Below are positions 45,516-53,693 of a DNA stretch of 63,988 nucleotides, piece after piece; within the stretch, counting starts at the first letter, position 1, and every line of letters starts with the position of its first letter. The DNA is from Paracoccaceae bacterium. GTDB taxonomy: Bacteria > Pseudomonadota > Alphaproteobacteria > Rhodobacterales > Rhodobacteraceae. The translations under genes were made by a program, and so were the position numbers. The notes beneath the pieces were generated by a model. That model was not told the DNA's origin. It saw nothing but the letters and a program-made list of their open reading frames with translations, and made no database searches. The DNA is taken from assembly GCA_029244725.1 (NCBI GenBank), contig JAQWQJ010000046.1, positions 1 through 63,988 on the forward strand. The letters are read 5' to 3'.

Positions 45516-45720
45516 AACGATCACAGAAATTGCTCGACTTGAGTTGCCATACCGCCGGCGAGCGATCTTGAAAGAGGTTGTCTTTGATGGCGGCATGCAA
45601 ATGACGCGTTTGGTTATCAAAGAAGGTACGCGTATCACGCAGGTTGACCTTGACGCGCAAGCTGCTGAAAATCTTGGAAAATTACTGGTTCGGTCGGCCC
45701 AGTCCGGTGAAGGCGCATAA
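45508..45720 (+). CDS. unrecognised 70-residue protein upstream of cysG
   Basis: The best start is the TTG at 45508 (AETITEIARLELPYRRR), eight bases after CGGGGG and overlapping the previous stop; no ATG is in frame upstream. The protein reads like a small antiparallel beta-sheet followed by a helix (VFDGGMQMTRLVIKEGTRIT, VDLDAQAAENLGKLL). No cysteine, no membrane segment. Its stop overlaps the cysG ATG (TAATG), so the two are coupled. I do not recognise the family. Confidence 0.65.
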   Translation: MAETITEIARLELPYRRRAILKEVVFDGGMQMTRLVIKEGTRITQVDLDAQAAENLGKLLVRSAQSGEGA

Positions 45721-47177
45721 TGGAACATTTGCCAATATTCCTGACCGTCAAAGGGAAAACCATTGTCGTCGATGGCGGCGGCACCGTTGCTGTTCGACGG
45801 GTGGAGCGGGCTTTGTCAGCTGGGGCCAATGTCATTTCTTGCGACCCAACGCCTGAGGAAGAGCTTCAAGCTTTGATTGATCGCAATCCCAATGCGCTGA
45901 CGAGTTTTAAACGACCTGCCCAGCGCGAGGATGTAAAAAACGCGACAGTTGTTTATGGAGCATCCGAAGATAATGTTCGTGATCAACGGCTTAGGGCGTG
46001 GTCGGATGAATTCAAAGTACTGTGCAACGTCGCTGATGAGCCTGATATCTGTGACTTCATTACACCGTCGATTGTCGATCGTTCGCCAGTAGTTGTAGCG
46101 ATTTCAACCGGCGGGGCTGCGCCGGTTGTTGCGCGAACGTTGCGTGCCAGAATTGAAACGATGCTGTTGCCGTCCTTTGGCCAGTTGACGGAGTTTGTAG
46201 GTGGCTTTCGTCAAGCCATCGCAAACAAGATATCCACCGGCCGTGAACGAAGACATTTTTGGGAGCGGATGATAGACGGACCTGCTGGTGATTTTTTTCT
46301 ATCGGGTGAAAAAGACAAAGCTTCCAACAGAATAGAAAGCGATCTTGCGGCGATTGGGCGAGATGATGCTCCACCTATGGGCGAAGTCTATCTGGTTGGC
46401 GCAGGTCCGGGTGATCCTGATCTTCTGACATTTAAAGCACTGCGTTTGATGCAGCGTGCGGATGTAGTATTGTATGATCGCTTGATCGGCGACGAAATTC
46501 TATCGTTAGTGCGTCGCGATGCGGAACGAATATTTGTCGGCAAACTTCCCCAGAAACATACAATGGGGCAGGATGACATATCCCAACTGATGGCTAAGCT
46601 TGCAAAAGAAGGTAATCGCGTGATGCGCCTGAAAGGTGGCGATCCGTTTACTTTTGGGCGCGGTGGAGAAGAGATCGAAGTCTTGGCCAACGCGGGCGTT
46701 CCTTTTAGGGTCGTACCCGGAATAACTGCCGCAGCGGGTTGCAGCGCCTATGCAGGCATTCCTTTGACCCATCGCGATTACGCGCAATCCTGTGTGTTTG
46801 TGACCGCTCACGGCAAGAACGGTATTCTTGATCTCGATTGGGACGTGTTACTTCGACCTTCGCAAACCGTCGCTATTTATATGGGAACATCAAATCTAGA
46901 TAAGCTTGTCGATGGGTTTGTTACCCGCGGCGTGTCTGAAATGACTGATATCGCGATTATTGAAAACGGAACTCGGGCTAATCAACGCGTTGTCACAGGC
47001 ACTTTGTATAACATAGTCAACCTATCCATTGAAGCTGACATCAAAGGACCGTCGATTATCATGATCGGCGGGGTGGTTACATTGCACCAGCTGCTTGAGC
47101 CTGCAAAGGCGGCATCATCTGAGACTACCTTTGAAATGTCTATCTCGGCCAATAAGTCCACTGAGGAAGTTCGTTAA
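45720..47177 (+). CDS. cysG: siroheme synthase, CysG type
   Basis: A 485-residue bifunctional protein. Residues 1-150 form the precorrin-2 dehydrogenase/ferrochelatase domain (FLTVKGKTIVVDGGGTVAVR), and residues 220-460 the uroporphyrinogen-III methyltransferase (VYLVGAGPGDPDLLTFKAL, RLKGGDPFTFGRGGEE, VPGITAAAGCSAYAGIPLTH). It makes siroheme, the cofactor of DsrAB, which DsrN then amidates. Location between the dsr and soe genes strongly suggests a dedicated supply for Dsr. soeA starts 77 bases downstream. Confidence 0.94.
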   Translation: MEHLPIFLTVKGKTIVVDGGGTVAVRRVERALSAGANVISCDPTPEEELQALIDRNPNALTSFKRPAQREDVKNATVVYGASEDNVRDQRLRAWSDEFKVLCNVADEPDICDFITPSIVDRSPVVVAISTGGAAPVVARTLRARIETMLLPSFGQLTEFVGGFRQAIANKISTGRERRHFWERMIDGPAGDFFLSGEKDKASNRIESDLAAIGRDDAPPMGEVYLVGAGPGDPDLLTFKALRLMQRADVVLYDRLIGDEILSLVRRDAERIFVGKLPQKHTMGQDDISQLMAKLAKEGNRVMRLKGGDPFTFGRGGEEIEVLANAGVPFRVVPGITAAAGCSAYAGIPLTHRDYAQSCVFVTAHGKNGILDLDWDVLLRPSQTVAIYMGTSNLDKLVDGFVTRGVSEMTDIAIIENGTRANQRVVTGTLYNIVNLSIEADIKGPSIIMIGGVVTLHQLLEPAKAASSETTFEMSISANKSTEEVR

Positions 47178-47254
47178 GTCCAGATGGCCGAGAGACTGTC
47201 TGAATTAGCGCGAACCAAATATAGACAAAAAAAGAGAAAAAGCGGGAGACAGTA

Positions 47255-50086
47255 ATGAGTGCAGCAGCAGGAACTCGGATAGAGGCGCGTCCGTCTCCGG
47301 TAATTTCCGACGAGGTGCGACAGACCACATGTTACATGTGCGCTTGTCGATGCGGTATCAACGTCCACATGAAAGACGGTGAAGTCGCCTATATTGAGGG
47401 CAATCGCGATCACCCCGTCAACAAAGGTGTTCTCTGCGGAAAAGGCAGTGCAGGCATAATGCAGCACAATGCGCCGTCGCGTCTTCGCTCGCCGATGAAA
47501 CGCGTTGGTCCACGTGGATCCGGCGAATTTGAAAACATCAGTTGGGACGAAGCGCTGGATATTGCGGCCGACATGCTGCGCCCGATCCGCGAAAACAACC
47601 CTGAGAAACTCGCATTTTTCACTGGCCGCGACCAATCGCAAAGCTTTACGTCTTTCTGGGCACAACAGTTTGGTACGCCAAACTATGCTGCGCATGGTGG
47701 GTTCTGCTCGGTCAACATGGCCGCTGCTGGCATCTACACGATGGGCGGCGCGTTCTGGGAATTCGGACAGCCGGATTGGGATCGCGCGAAACTGTTCATG
47801 ATTTTTGGTGTGGCCGAAGATCACGACAGTAATCCAATCAAAATTGGATTGGGCAAACTAAAAGCCAATGGCGCTAAAGTGATTGGCGTGAACCCCATCC
47901 GATCTGGCTACAATGCGATTGCTGACGAATGGGTTGGCATCACACCCGGAACCGACGGCTTGTTCATCCTCGCGTTGGTTCATGAGCTGATGAAGGCCGG
48001 TAAGATCGACCTCGACTATCTGGCACGTTTTACCAACGCTCCTGGCTTGATCAACGCAAGCGAGGGACCTGATAAAGGTCTGCTTTTGCGTGATGAGGAT
48101 GGTAAAGTTCTTGTTATAGATCGTGCGACAGGCAAGCTTACGCCGTTTGATCAAATGGGTGTTAAGCCTGATCTCAACGGAACGCTTGAGCGTGATGGCG
48201 TTACCCATCGGACCGTGTTCAACGAAATGGCAACGCGGTATCTTGAGCCTGAATATGCGCCCGAGGCTGTTGCAGAACGCTGCGGCGTTTCGGCGGATCG
48301 CATTAAAGCGATTGCCGCATTGCTTGCCAAAACCGCTTTTGATGAGGCGATTGAGATTGATCAGCCTTGGACTGACTTCCGTGGTGAAAAGCACGAGAAG
48401 ATGATTGGTCGTCCGGTCGCTTTCCACTCGATGCGCGGAATTTCTGCGCACTCGAACGGTTTCCAGACGTGTCGTTCATTGCATATCCTGCAGATCATTC
48501 TGGGCAGTGTCGAAGTTCCTGGTGGTTTCCGGTTCAAGCCGCCTTATCCAAAGCCTGTTGAGGCACATCCTGCTCCGCATTGTGGAGTGAAACCTCTTAG
48601 TCCACTGGACGGTCCTCATCTTGGATTTGTGCGCGGCCCAGAAGGGTTGGCACTGAAAGAAGACGGCACACCGGCACGGATCGACAAAGCGTTCACTTGG
48701 GAAAACCCAATGTCGGCGCATGGTTTGATGCATATGGTCATTTCAAATGCCCATGCTGGTGATCCATACAAGATCGACACGCTGTTCATGTACATGGCGA
48801 ACATGGCTTGGAACTCAAGCATGAACACCAAGGGCACGATGGAGATGCTGACTGATAAGGATGAGAACGGCGAATACGTTATCCCGAACATCATCTATTC
48901 GGATGCTTATTCATCAGAAACCGTGGCCTACGCCGACTTGATCTTGCCGGACACGACATATCTAGAGCGTCACGATTGTATCAGTCTGCTCGATCGCCCG
49001 ATTTGCGAAGCCGACGGCGCGGCGGATGCAATCCGTTGGCCAGTTGTTGAGCCTGATCGTGATGTACGTGGCTTCCAATCGGTTCTTTGTGAACTTGGCG
49101 CAAAATTGGATTTGCCGGCGTTTATTAACGAAGACGGCAGCCAGAAATGGGCAGACTATGCTGATTATATCCAAACCCATCAGCGTAAACCGGGTATTGG
49201 ACCGCTTGCAGGTTTCCGTGGTGAAAATGGTGATCAAGGTGGTCGCGGTGCACCAAACCCGAACCAAATCGATGCATACATTGAAAACGGTGGGTTCTGG
49301 ATCAACCACATTCCAGACGAGGCACTTTACTACAAGCCTTGGAACAAAGCCTATCAAGATTGGGCTGTTGAGATCGGTATCCTAGACACTCCGATGCCGT
49401 ACCTGTTCCAGCTTTACGTTGAACCGATGCGTAAATTCCAATTGGCTGCCGAAGGCCACGGAGAGCGTCAACCGCCAGAGCATCTGCGTGAACGGATCAA
49501 GGAAACGATGGACCCGCTTCCATATTGGTATGAGCCGTTTGAAGGCACCATGGTCGATGAAGAAGAGTTTCCAATCCACGCCCTGACACAACGCCCAATG
49601 GCGATGTATCACAGCTGGGGTACGCAAAACGCTTGGCTGCGCCAAATCCACGGTCACAACCCGCTTTATGTTCCGACTAAGATTTGGGAAGCGAACGGAT
49701 TTGAGGATGGCGATTGGGCTAAAGTTACATCTCATCACGGTGAAATAACTGTTCCTGTGTCCCATATGGCAGCTTTGAACGACAACACTGTGTGGACTTG
49801 GAACGCTATCGGTAAGCGCAAAGGGGCTTGGGCCCTGAAAGAGGATGCACCCGAGGCTAACAAAGGGTTCCTATTGAACCATTTGATCCACGAGTTGCTT
49901 CCGTCAAAAGGCGACGGAATGCGTTGGGCAAACTCTGATCCAATTACAGGGCAGGCGGCTTGGTTCGATCTCAAGGTCAGGATCGAGAAGGCTCCTCCGC
50001 CGGATCAAAGCCAACCTGTTTTCCCATCAATCAAATCACCAGTCGGTCAAGGACCAGACGATATCGCGTGGGAGGTAGGCAAATGA
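47255..50086 (+). CDS. soeA: SoeA, molybdopterin catalytic subunit of sulfite dehydrogenase
   Basis: A 943-residue DMSO-reductase-superfamily molybdoenzyme. The N-terminal [4Fe-4S] site is CYMCACRCGINVHMKDG followed by GVLCGKG, with the molybdopterin-binding segments downstream and the MGD C-terminal domain from about 790 (AMYHSWGTQNAWLRQIHGHN). There is no Tat signal, so it stays in the cytoplasm, which distinguishes SoeA from periplasmic relatives such as PhsA or PsrA. SoeABC oxidises sulfite to sulfate and reduces quinone in Allochromatium and in sulfonate-degrading Roseobacters. It overlaps soeB by ATGA. Confidence 0.92.
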   Translation: MSAAAGTRIEARPSPVISDEVRQTTCYMCACRCGINVHMKDGEVAYIEGNRDHPVNKGVLCGKGSAGIMQHNAPSRLRSPMKRVGPRGSGEFENISWDEALDIAADMLRPIRENNPEKLAFFTGRDQSQSFTSFWAQQFGTPNYAAHGGFCSVNMAAAGIYTMGGAFWEFGQPDWDRAKLFMIFGVAEDHDSNPIKIGLGKLKANGAKVIGVNPIRSGYNAIADEWVGITPGTDGLFILALVHELMKAGKIDLDYLARFTNAPGLINASEGPDKGLLLRDEDGKVLVIDRATGKLTPFDQMGVKPDLNGTLERDGVTHRTVFNEMATRYLEPEYAPEAVAERCGVSADRIKAIAALLAKTAFDEAIEIDQPWTDFRGEKHEKMIGRPVAFHSMRGISAHSNGFQTCRSLHILQIILGSVEVPGGFRFKPPYPKPVEAHPAPHCGVKPLSPLDGPHLGFVRGPEGLALKEDGTPARIDKAFTWENPMSAHGLMHMVISNAHAGDPYKIDTLFMYMANMAWNSSMNTKGTMEMLTDKDENGEYVIPNIIYSDAYSSETVAYADLILPDTTYLERHDCISLLDRPICEADGAADAIRWPVVEPDRDVRGFQSVLCELGAKLDLPAFINEDGSQKWADYADYIQTHQRKPGIGPLAGFRGENGDQGGRGAPNPNQIDAYIENGGFWINHIPDEALYYKPWNKAYQDWAVEIGILDTPMPYLFQLYVEPMRKFQLAAEGHGERQPPEHLRERIKETMDPLPYWYEPFEGTMVDEEEFPIHALTQRPMAMYHSWGTQNAWLRQIHGHNPLYVPTKIWEANGFEDGDWAKVTSHHGEITVPVSHMAALNDNTVWTWNAIGKRKGAWALKEDAPEANKGFLLNHLIHELLPSKGDGMRWANSDPITGQAAWFDLKVRIEKAPPPDQSQPVFPSIKSPVGQGPDDIAWEVGK

Positions 50087-50814
50087 CAACGCTACCAAGT
50101 CAAACCGACACAAAGCTCGGCCTAGTTATCGATCTTGACACCTGCGTGGGATGTCATGCGTGCGTGGTATCGTGCAAAGGCTGGAACACTCAGAACTATG
50201 GCGCACCACTGTCTGATAAAGACGCCTATGGCACGCCAGAGGGAACTTTCTTAAACCGCGTTCACAGCTACGAAGTTCAACCGGATCAGGGACCTGCGCA
50301 AACCGTACACTTCCCGAAATCATGCCTACATTGCGAAGATGCGCCTTGCGTGACCGTTTGCCCAACTGGTGCAAGCTACAAACGAACCGAAGACGGTATC
50401 GTTTTGGTCAACGAAGACGACTGCATGGGATGTGGACTCTGCGCTTGGGCATGCCCATACGGTGCGCGTGAATTGGACCTGATGGCAGGTGTAATGAAAA
50501 AATGCACACTCTGTGTGGATCGCATTTACAACGAAAACCTGCCCGAAGAAGATCGTGTTCCAGCATGTGTCAGAACATGCCCATCTGGTGCGCGCCACTT
50601 TGGTGACCTCGGTGATCCAAATAGCGATGTCAGCAAGCTGGTTGCAGAGCGTGGTGGAATGGACTTGATGCCTGAACTTGGGACCAAGCCGGTCAACAAG
50701 TATCTGCCACCACGTCCGAAAGACACGCTTGATTGTGGCGTAGCGCTGAACCCCGTCGCTGAAGAAGCCAAAGGCTTCCTTGGCTGGCTCGATAATGCAC
50801 TGGAGAAAATGTAA
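50083..50814 (+). CDS. soeB: SoeB, four-cluster Fe-S subunit
   Basis: A 243-residue ferredoxin-type subunit with four [4Fe-4S] motifs (CVGCHACVVSCK, CLHCEDAPCVTVCPTGA, CMGCGLCAWACPYGA and CTLCVDRI...CVRTC). It lacks an export signal, matching the cytoplasmic SoeA. It carries electrons from SoeA to the membrane subunit SoeC. The open frame extends upstream to 49960, but the ATG at 50083 overlaps the soeA stop and is preceded by GGGAGG. Confidence 0.93.
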   Translation: MTTLPSQTDTKLGLVIDLDTCVGCHACVVSCKGWNTQNYGAPLSDKDAYGTPEGTFLNRVHSYEVQPDQGPAQTVHFPKSCLHCEDAPCVTVCPTGASYKRTEDGIVLVNEDDCMGCGLCAWACPYGARELDLMAGVMKKCTLCVDRIYNENLPEEDRVPACVRTCPSGARHFGDLGDPNSDVSKLVAERGGMDLMPELGTKPVNKYLPPRPKDTLDCGVALNPVAEEAKGFLGWLDNALEKM

Positions 50815-51704
50815 TGCATCCAGCACCGTCAGTAATATTTTTCACCGCCTTTTCCGGTCTGGGTTTTGGTCTTTTGGCATTTCTTGGACTTGGAATGCCC
50901 GGTCTAAATGGCTGGCTCGCGTTCACGTTCTACTTCATTGCTTATGCATTCGCCGTCGGCGGTTTGCTGGCGTCAGTGGCGCACTTGGCGAACCCAAAGA
51001 ACGCGATCAAATCGTTTTCGCAATGGCGTAGCAGCTGGCTAAGTCGCGAAGGTGTGTTGGCCGTTGTAACGCTTATCGTTACGGCCATATATGCCATCGG
51101 CCGCATTTTCTTTGATACCTCAATGCCTGCTTTGGGTGCTGTCGGTTCAGCTCTTAGCATTTTAACTGTGTTCAGCACGTCGATGATTTACACACAGCTC
51201 AAAACCGTGCCTCGCTGGAACTCTCCAACGACACCGTTCATGTTTGTGGCGTATTCCCTTGCGGGTGGCGCATTGCTTGCCGGTCAAGTTACTTTGGCGC
51301 TCTTTACTTTGGCGCTCTATTTGTTGATCGTTGCGGCGATTGCACAATTGCTGAATTGGCGTGTAGGGGACCAGCGTATGCTGACCTCAGAAACCAATCT
51401 GGGTACCGCGACTGGCCTTGGAAATGTTGGCGTCGTTCGCCAATATGAACCACCCCACAGTGGCAAAAACTATCTTCTAAATGAGATGGTTTACGTCGTC
51501 GGACGAAAGCATGCTCGTAAAGTGCGTCGAATTTCCTTCGTAGCGGCGTTCCTTATCCCGGTTCTCGCATTGCTAGCGTTTCGTGATGCACCACATATCG
51601 GTGGAATGTTGGCGATCATATTCCATATTTTAGGTGTAATCGGATCACGTTGGTTGTACTTTGCAGAGGCACGTCACGTCGTGGCAAATTTCTACGGTAA
51701 ATAG
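50814..51704 (+). CDS. soeC: SoeC, DmsC-family membrane subunit
   Basis: A 296-residue membrane anchor of the DmsC type with about eight membrane segments. It begins HPAPSVIFFTAFSGLGFGLL and ends with RWLYFAEARHVVANFYGK, conserved in this family. Its ATG overlaps the soeB stop (TAATG). It completes the sulfite:quinone oxidoreductase. The Mrp gene follows after 30 bases. Confidence 0.92.
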   Translation: MHPAPSVIFFTAFSGLGFGLLAFLGLGMPGLNGWLAFTFYFIAYAFAVGGLLASVAHLANPKNAIKSFSQWRSSWLSREGVLAVVTLIVTAIYAIGRIFFDTSMPALGAVGSALSILTVFSTSMIYTQLKTVPRWNSPTTPFMFVAYSLAGGALLAGQVTLALFTLALYLLIVAAIAQLLNWRVGDQRMLTSETNLGTATGLGNVGVVRQYEPPHSGKNYLLNEMVYVVGRKHARKVRRISFVAAFLIPVLALLAFRDAPHIGGMLAIIFHILGVIGSRWLYFAEARHVVANFYGK

Positions 51705-51734
51705 CCAAGAGTTCAAAATTAAGGAGAGACGATC

Positions 51735-52844
51735 GTGAAGCAGGTAATCTTAACACGTCTCGCCTTGATTTCTGCACAAGGCGTCAAATCAGACCTGCTG
51801 ACGTCTGGAATGGTGCGCGAACCCGAAGTTTTTTTTGAGGACGGTAAAGCGATCGTAACTGTCCATGTTCCGGACAGTTTTACCGGTGAGATTGAGACGC
51901 TAAAGTCTCAGGTCGAAGTGCAACTGGAAAGTCTCGACGGGCTGGACAATTTACTGGTTGTCCTAACCGCCGAGCGTTCACAGGAACCAGATGCACCGGT
52001 TCGACAGCCCCCTAAGTTAAAACAGCGCCCCAAAGATGCACCTGGCCGCGACATGCGACCTCATTCAGCGGCAATTCCTGGCATTAAAAACGTGATTGCG
52101 GTCGCATCAGGCAAGGGTGGTGTAGGAAAGTCTACGACTGCCGCCAACTTAGCGCTTGGGTTGCGGTCGCTTGGTTTGCAGGTCGGTCTATTGGATGCCG
52201 ACATTTACGGCCCCTCAATGCCTCGATTGCTGGGGATTACGGAACGCCCAGAGATAACAGAAGACGTCATCAAACCGCCCGAGAAGTTTGGCATAAAAGT
52301 AATGTCTATGGGTTTTTTGATGGACGAAGAAAGCCCGGTTATTTGGCGCGGCCCGATGGTCGTCACCGCGCTTATGCAAATGAGCCGTGAGGTAGACTGG
52401 GGCGAACTTGATGTCCTGGTTCTCGATATGCCGCCTGGCACTGGCGATGCTCAACTAACAATGGCCCAGCAAATCCCACTGCAAGGTGCGGTGATTGTAT
52501 CGACGCCGCAAGACCTCGCACTAATTGACGCGCGTAAGGGATTGAAGATGTTCAAGAACGTCGACGTTCCGATTTTTGGCATCATTGAAAACATGTCAAC
52601 ATTTATCTGCCCACATTGTGGTGAAGCAAGCCACGTCTTCGGACATGGCGGCGCAGAGGAAGACGCGCGTCGCCTATCGGTGCCGTTCTTGGGCGCTATA
52701 CCTCTCCACATGAAAATACGAGAGATGTCGGACGCCGGAACACCGGTTGTAGCGTCGGACGCCGATGGTCCTCACGCCAAGGCGTATCGGGATATAGCCC
52801 TCAAAATCGCGACACGATTGTTTCCGGAAGAAGATGATGACTGA
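51735..52844 (+). CDS. Mrp/NBP35-type Fe-S carrier ATPase linked to the soe operon
   Basis: A 369-residue Mrp/ApbC protein. An N-terminal FSCA-like domain (1-80) is joined by a charged linker to the P-loop ATPase domain with a deviant Walker A (ASGKGGVGKSTTAANLAL, about 120), LDADIYGPSMPRLLG and the bridging CxxC in TFICPHCGEASHVFG. The start is GTG at 51735 with AAGGAGA upstream. Mrp proteins carry [4Fe-4S] clusters to apoproteins. The gene follows soeC in the same direction, so it may serve Soe and Dsr, both very cluster-rich. Confidence 0.9.
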   Translation: MKQVILTRLALISAQGVKSDLLTSGMVREPEVFFEDGKAIVTVHVPDSFTGEIETLKSQVEVQLESLDGLDNLLVVLTAERSQEPDAPVRQPPKLKQRPKDAPGRDMRPHSAAIPGIKNVIAVASGKGGVGKSTTAANLALGLRSLGLQVGLLDADIYGPSMPRLLGITERPEITEDVIKPPEKFGIKVMSMGFLMDEESPVIWRGPMVVTALMQMSREVDWGELDVLVLDMPPGTGDAQLTMAQQIPLQGAVIVSTPQDLALIDARKGLKMFKNVDVPIFGIIENMSTFICPHCGEASHVFGHGGAEEDARRLSVPFLGAIPLHMKIREMSDAGTPVVASDADGPHAKAYRDIALKIATRLFPEEDDD

Positions 52845-52910
52845 ATTGCGCATCCCTACCACTGGGACTGTTATTTCGACGCCTAAAGTCCAATTTGAAA
52901 AGAAGATACA

Positions 52911-53621
52911 ATGAACGACTTGTTTTGCTCGATTGAACGAAAACTGGCGGGTAGGTTGCCCGAGGATGTTTTGGCGATGCTGCATGCGGGTTTGGAGGCG
53001 CATGGTGCAACCAAAAGCCATGCGCAATTGTGTCAGGATTTATTTGCATTGGCATTTAATGGATACAAATCGACTGGCTATTTTGTTGAATTTGGTGCCA
53101 CGAACGGGGTTTCTTTAAGCAATTCGTATATATTGGAAAAGGAATTTGGCTGGTCGGGTGTTCTCGCTGAGCCTGACCGCAATTGGCATGATAATCTTTT
53201 GGCCAATCGTGGCTGTGATATTGAGACACGGTGCGTTTGGAAAGAAACAGGCCAAGAGCTTTCGTTTTCATCTGCAGAAATTGGTGAAGTCTCAACGATC
53301 ACTGAGTTCACAAATAGCGATCACTTGGCCAAATTGCGTGAGGGATCTAGCACCTATCAGGTAGAAACTATTTCTTTGAACGACTTGCTTGCAAATGCAA
53401 ATGCCCCAGAAGTTATCGATTACATGTCCGTTGATACTGAAGGCAGCGAACTAGAAATATTGAATGCTTTTGATTTTGATAAGCACAAATTCAACTTTGT
53501 AACGATTGAACATAACTACACAAAAAACAGAAGCCTGCTGACAAAATTAATGAAGAAAAACGGGTATCGAACTGTATTTGAATCGCTGTCGCGTTTTGAT
53601 GCATGGTTTGTCCCCGAGTAA
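52911..53621 (+). CDS. FkbM family methyltransferase (copy 2)
   Basis: A 236-residue FkbM protein, paralogous to the gene at 25863: the segments YFVEFGATNGVSLSNS, LAEPDRNWH and IDYMSVDTEGSELEIL match nearly residue for residue. Both copies are on the plus strand, 27 kb apart, bracketing the desaturase, icd and the whole dsr-soe block. It is A+T-rich compared with mrp. It ends at a clear hairpin. Substrate unknown. Confidence 0.88.
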   Translation: MNDLFCSIERKLAGRLPEDVLAMLHAGLEAHGATKSHAQLCQDLFALAFNGYKSTGYFVEFGATNGVSLSNSYILEKEFGWSGVLAEPDRNWHDNLLANRGCDIETRCVWKETGQELSFSSAEIGEVSTITEFTNSDHLAKLREGSSTYQVETISLNDLLANANAPEVIDYMSVDTEGSELEILNAFDFDKHKFNFVTIEHNYTKNRSLLTKLMKKNGYRTVFESLSRFDAWFVPE

Positions 53622-53647
53622 GCTCATCAGCACCGTAGACCGAAGTG

Positions 53648-53680
53648 CAGTATGCCAACTGAAACCTTGGCATACTGTTT
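53648..53680 (+). terminator. hairpin between FkbM copy 2 and yeeE-like gene
   Basis: A perfect 10-bp stem (53648-53657 with 53668-53677) around a 10-base loop and followed by TTT. The genes on either side converge here, so it may act for both. Confidence 0.7.
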
Positions 53681-53693
53681 AGTAATTTCCGGG

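Noticed and set aside
45720-47177. cysG as part of assimilatory sulfite or nitrite reduction
   Set aside because: No cysI, nirBD or nasA nearby; the neighbours are dsr and soe genes.
47174-47824. 216-codon open frame opposite soeA
   Set aside because: Antisense to the conserved Fe-S region of SoeA, no start signals.
47255-51704. Reading the molybdoenzyme operon as polysulfide/thiosulfate reductase or DMSO reductase
   Set aside because: SoeA lacks a Tat signal, and the cysG/dsr neighbourhood fits cytoplasmic sulfite dehydrogenase better.
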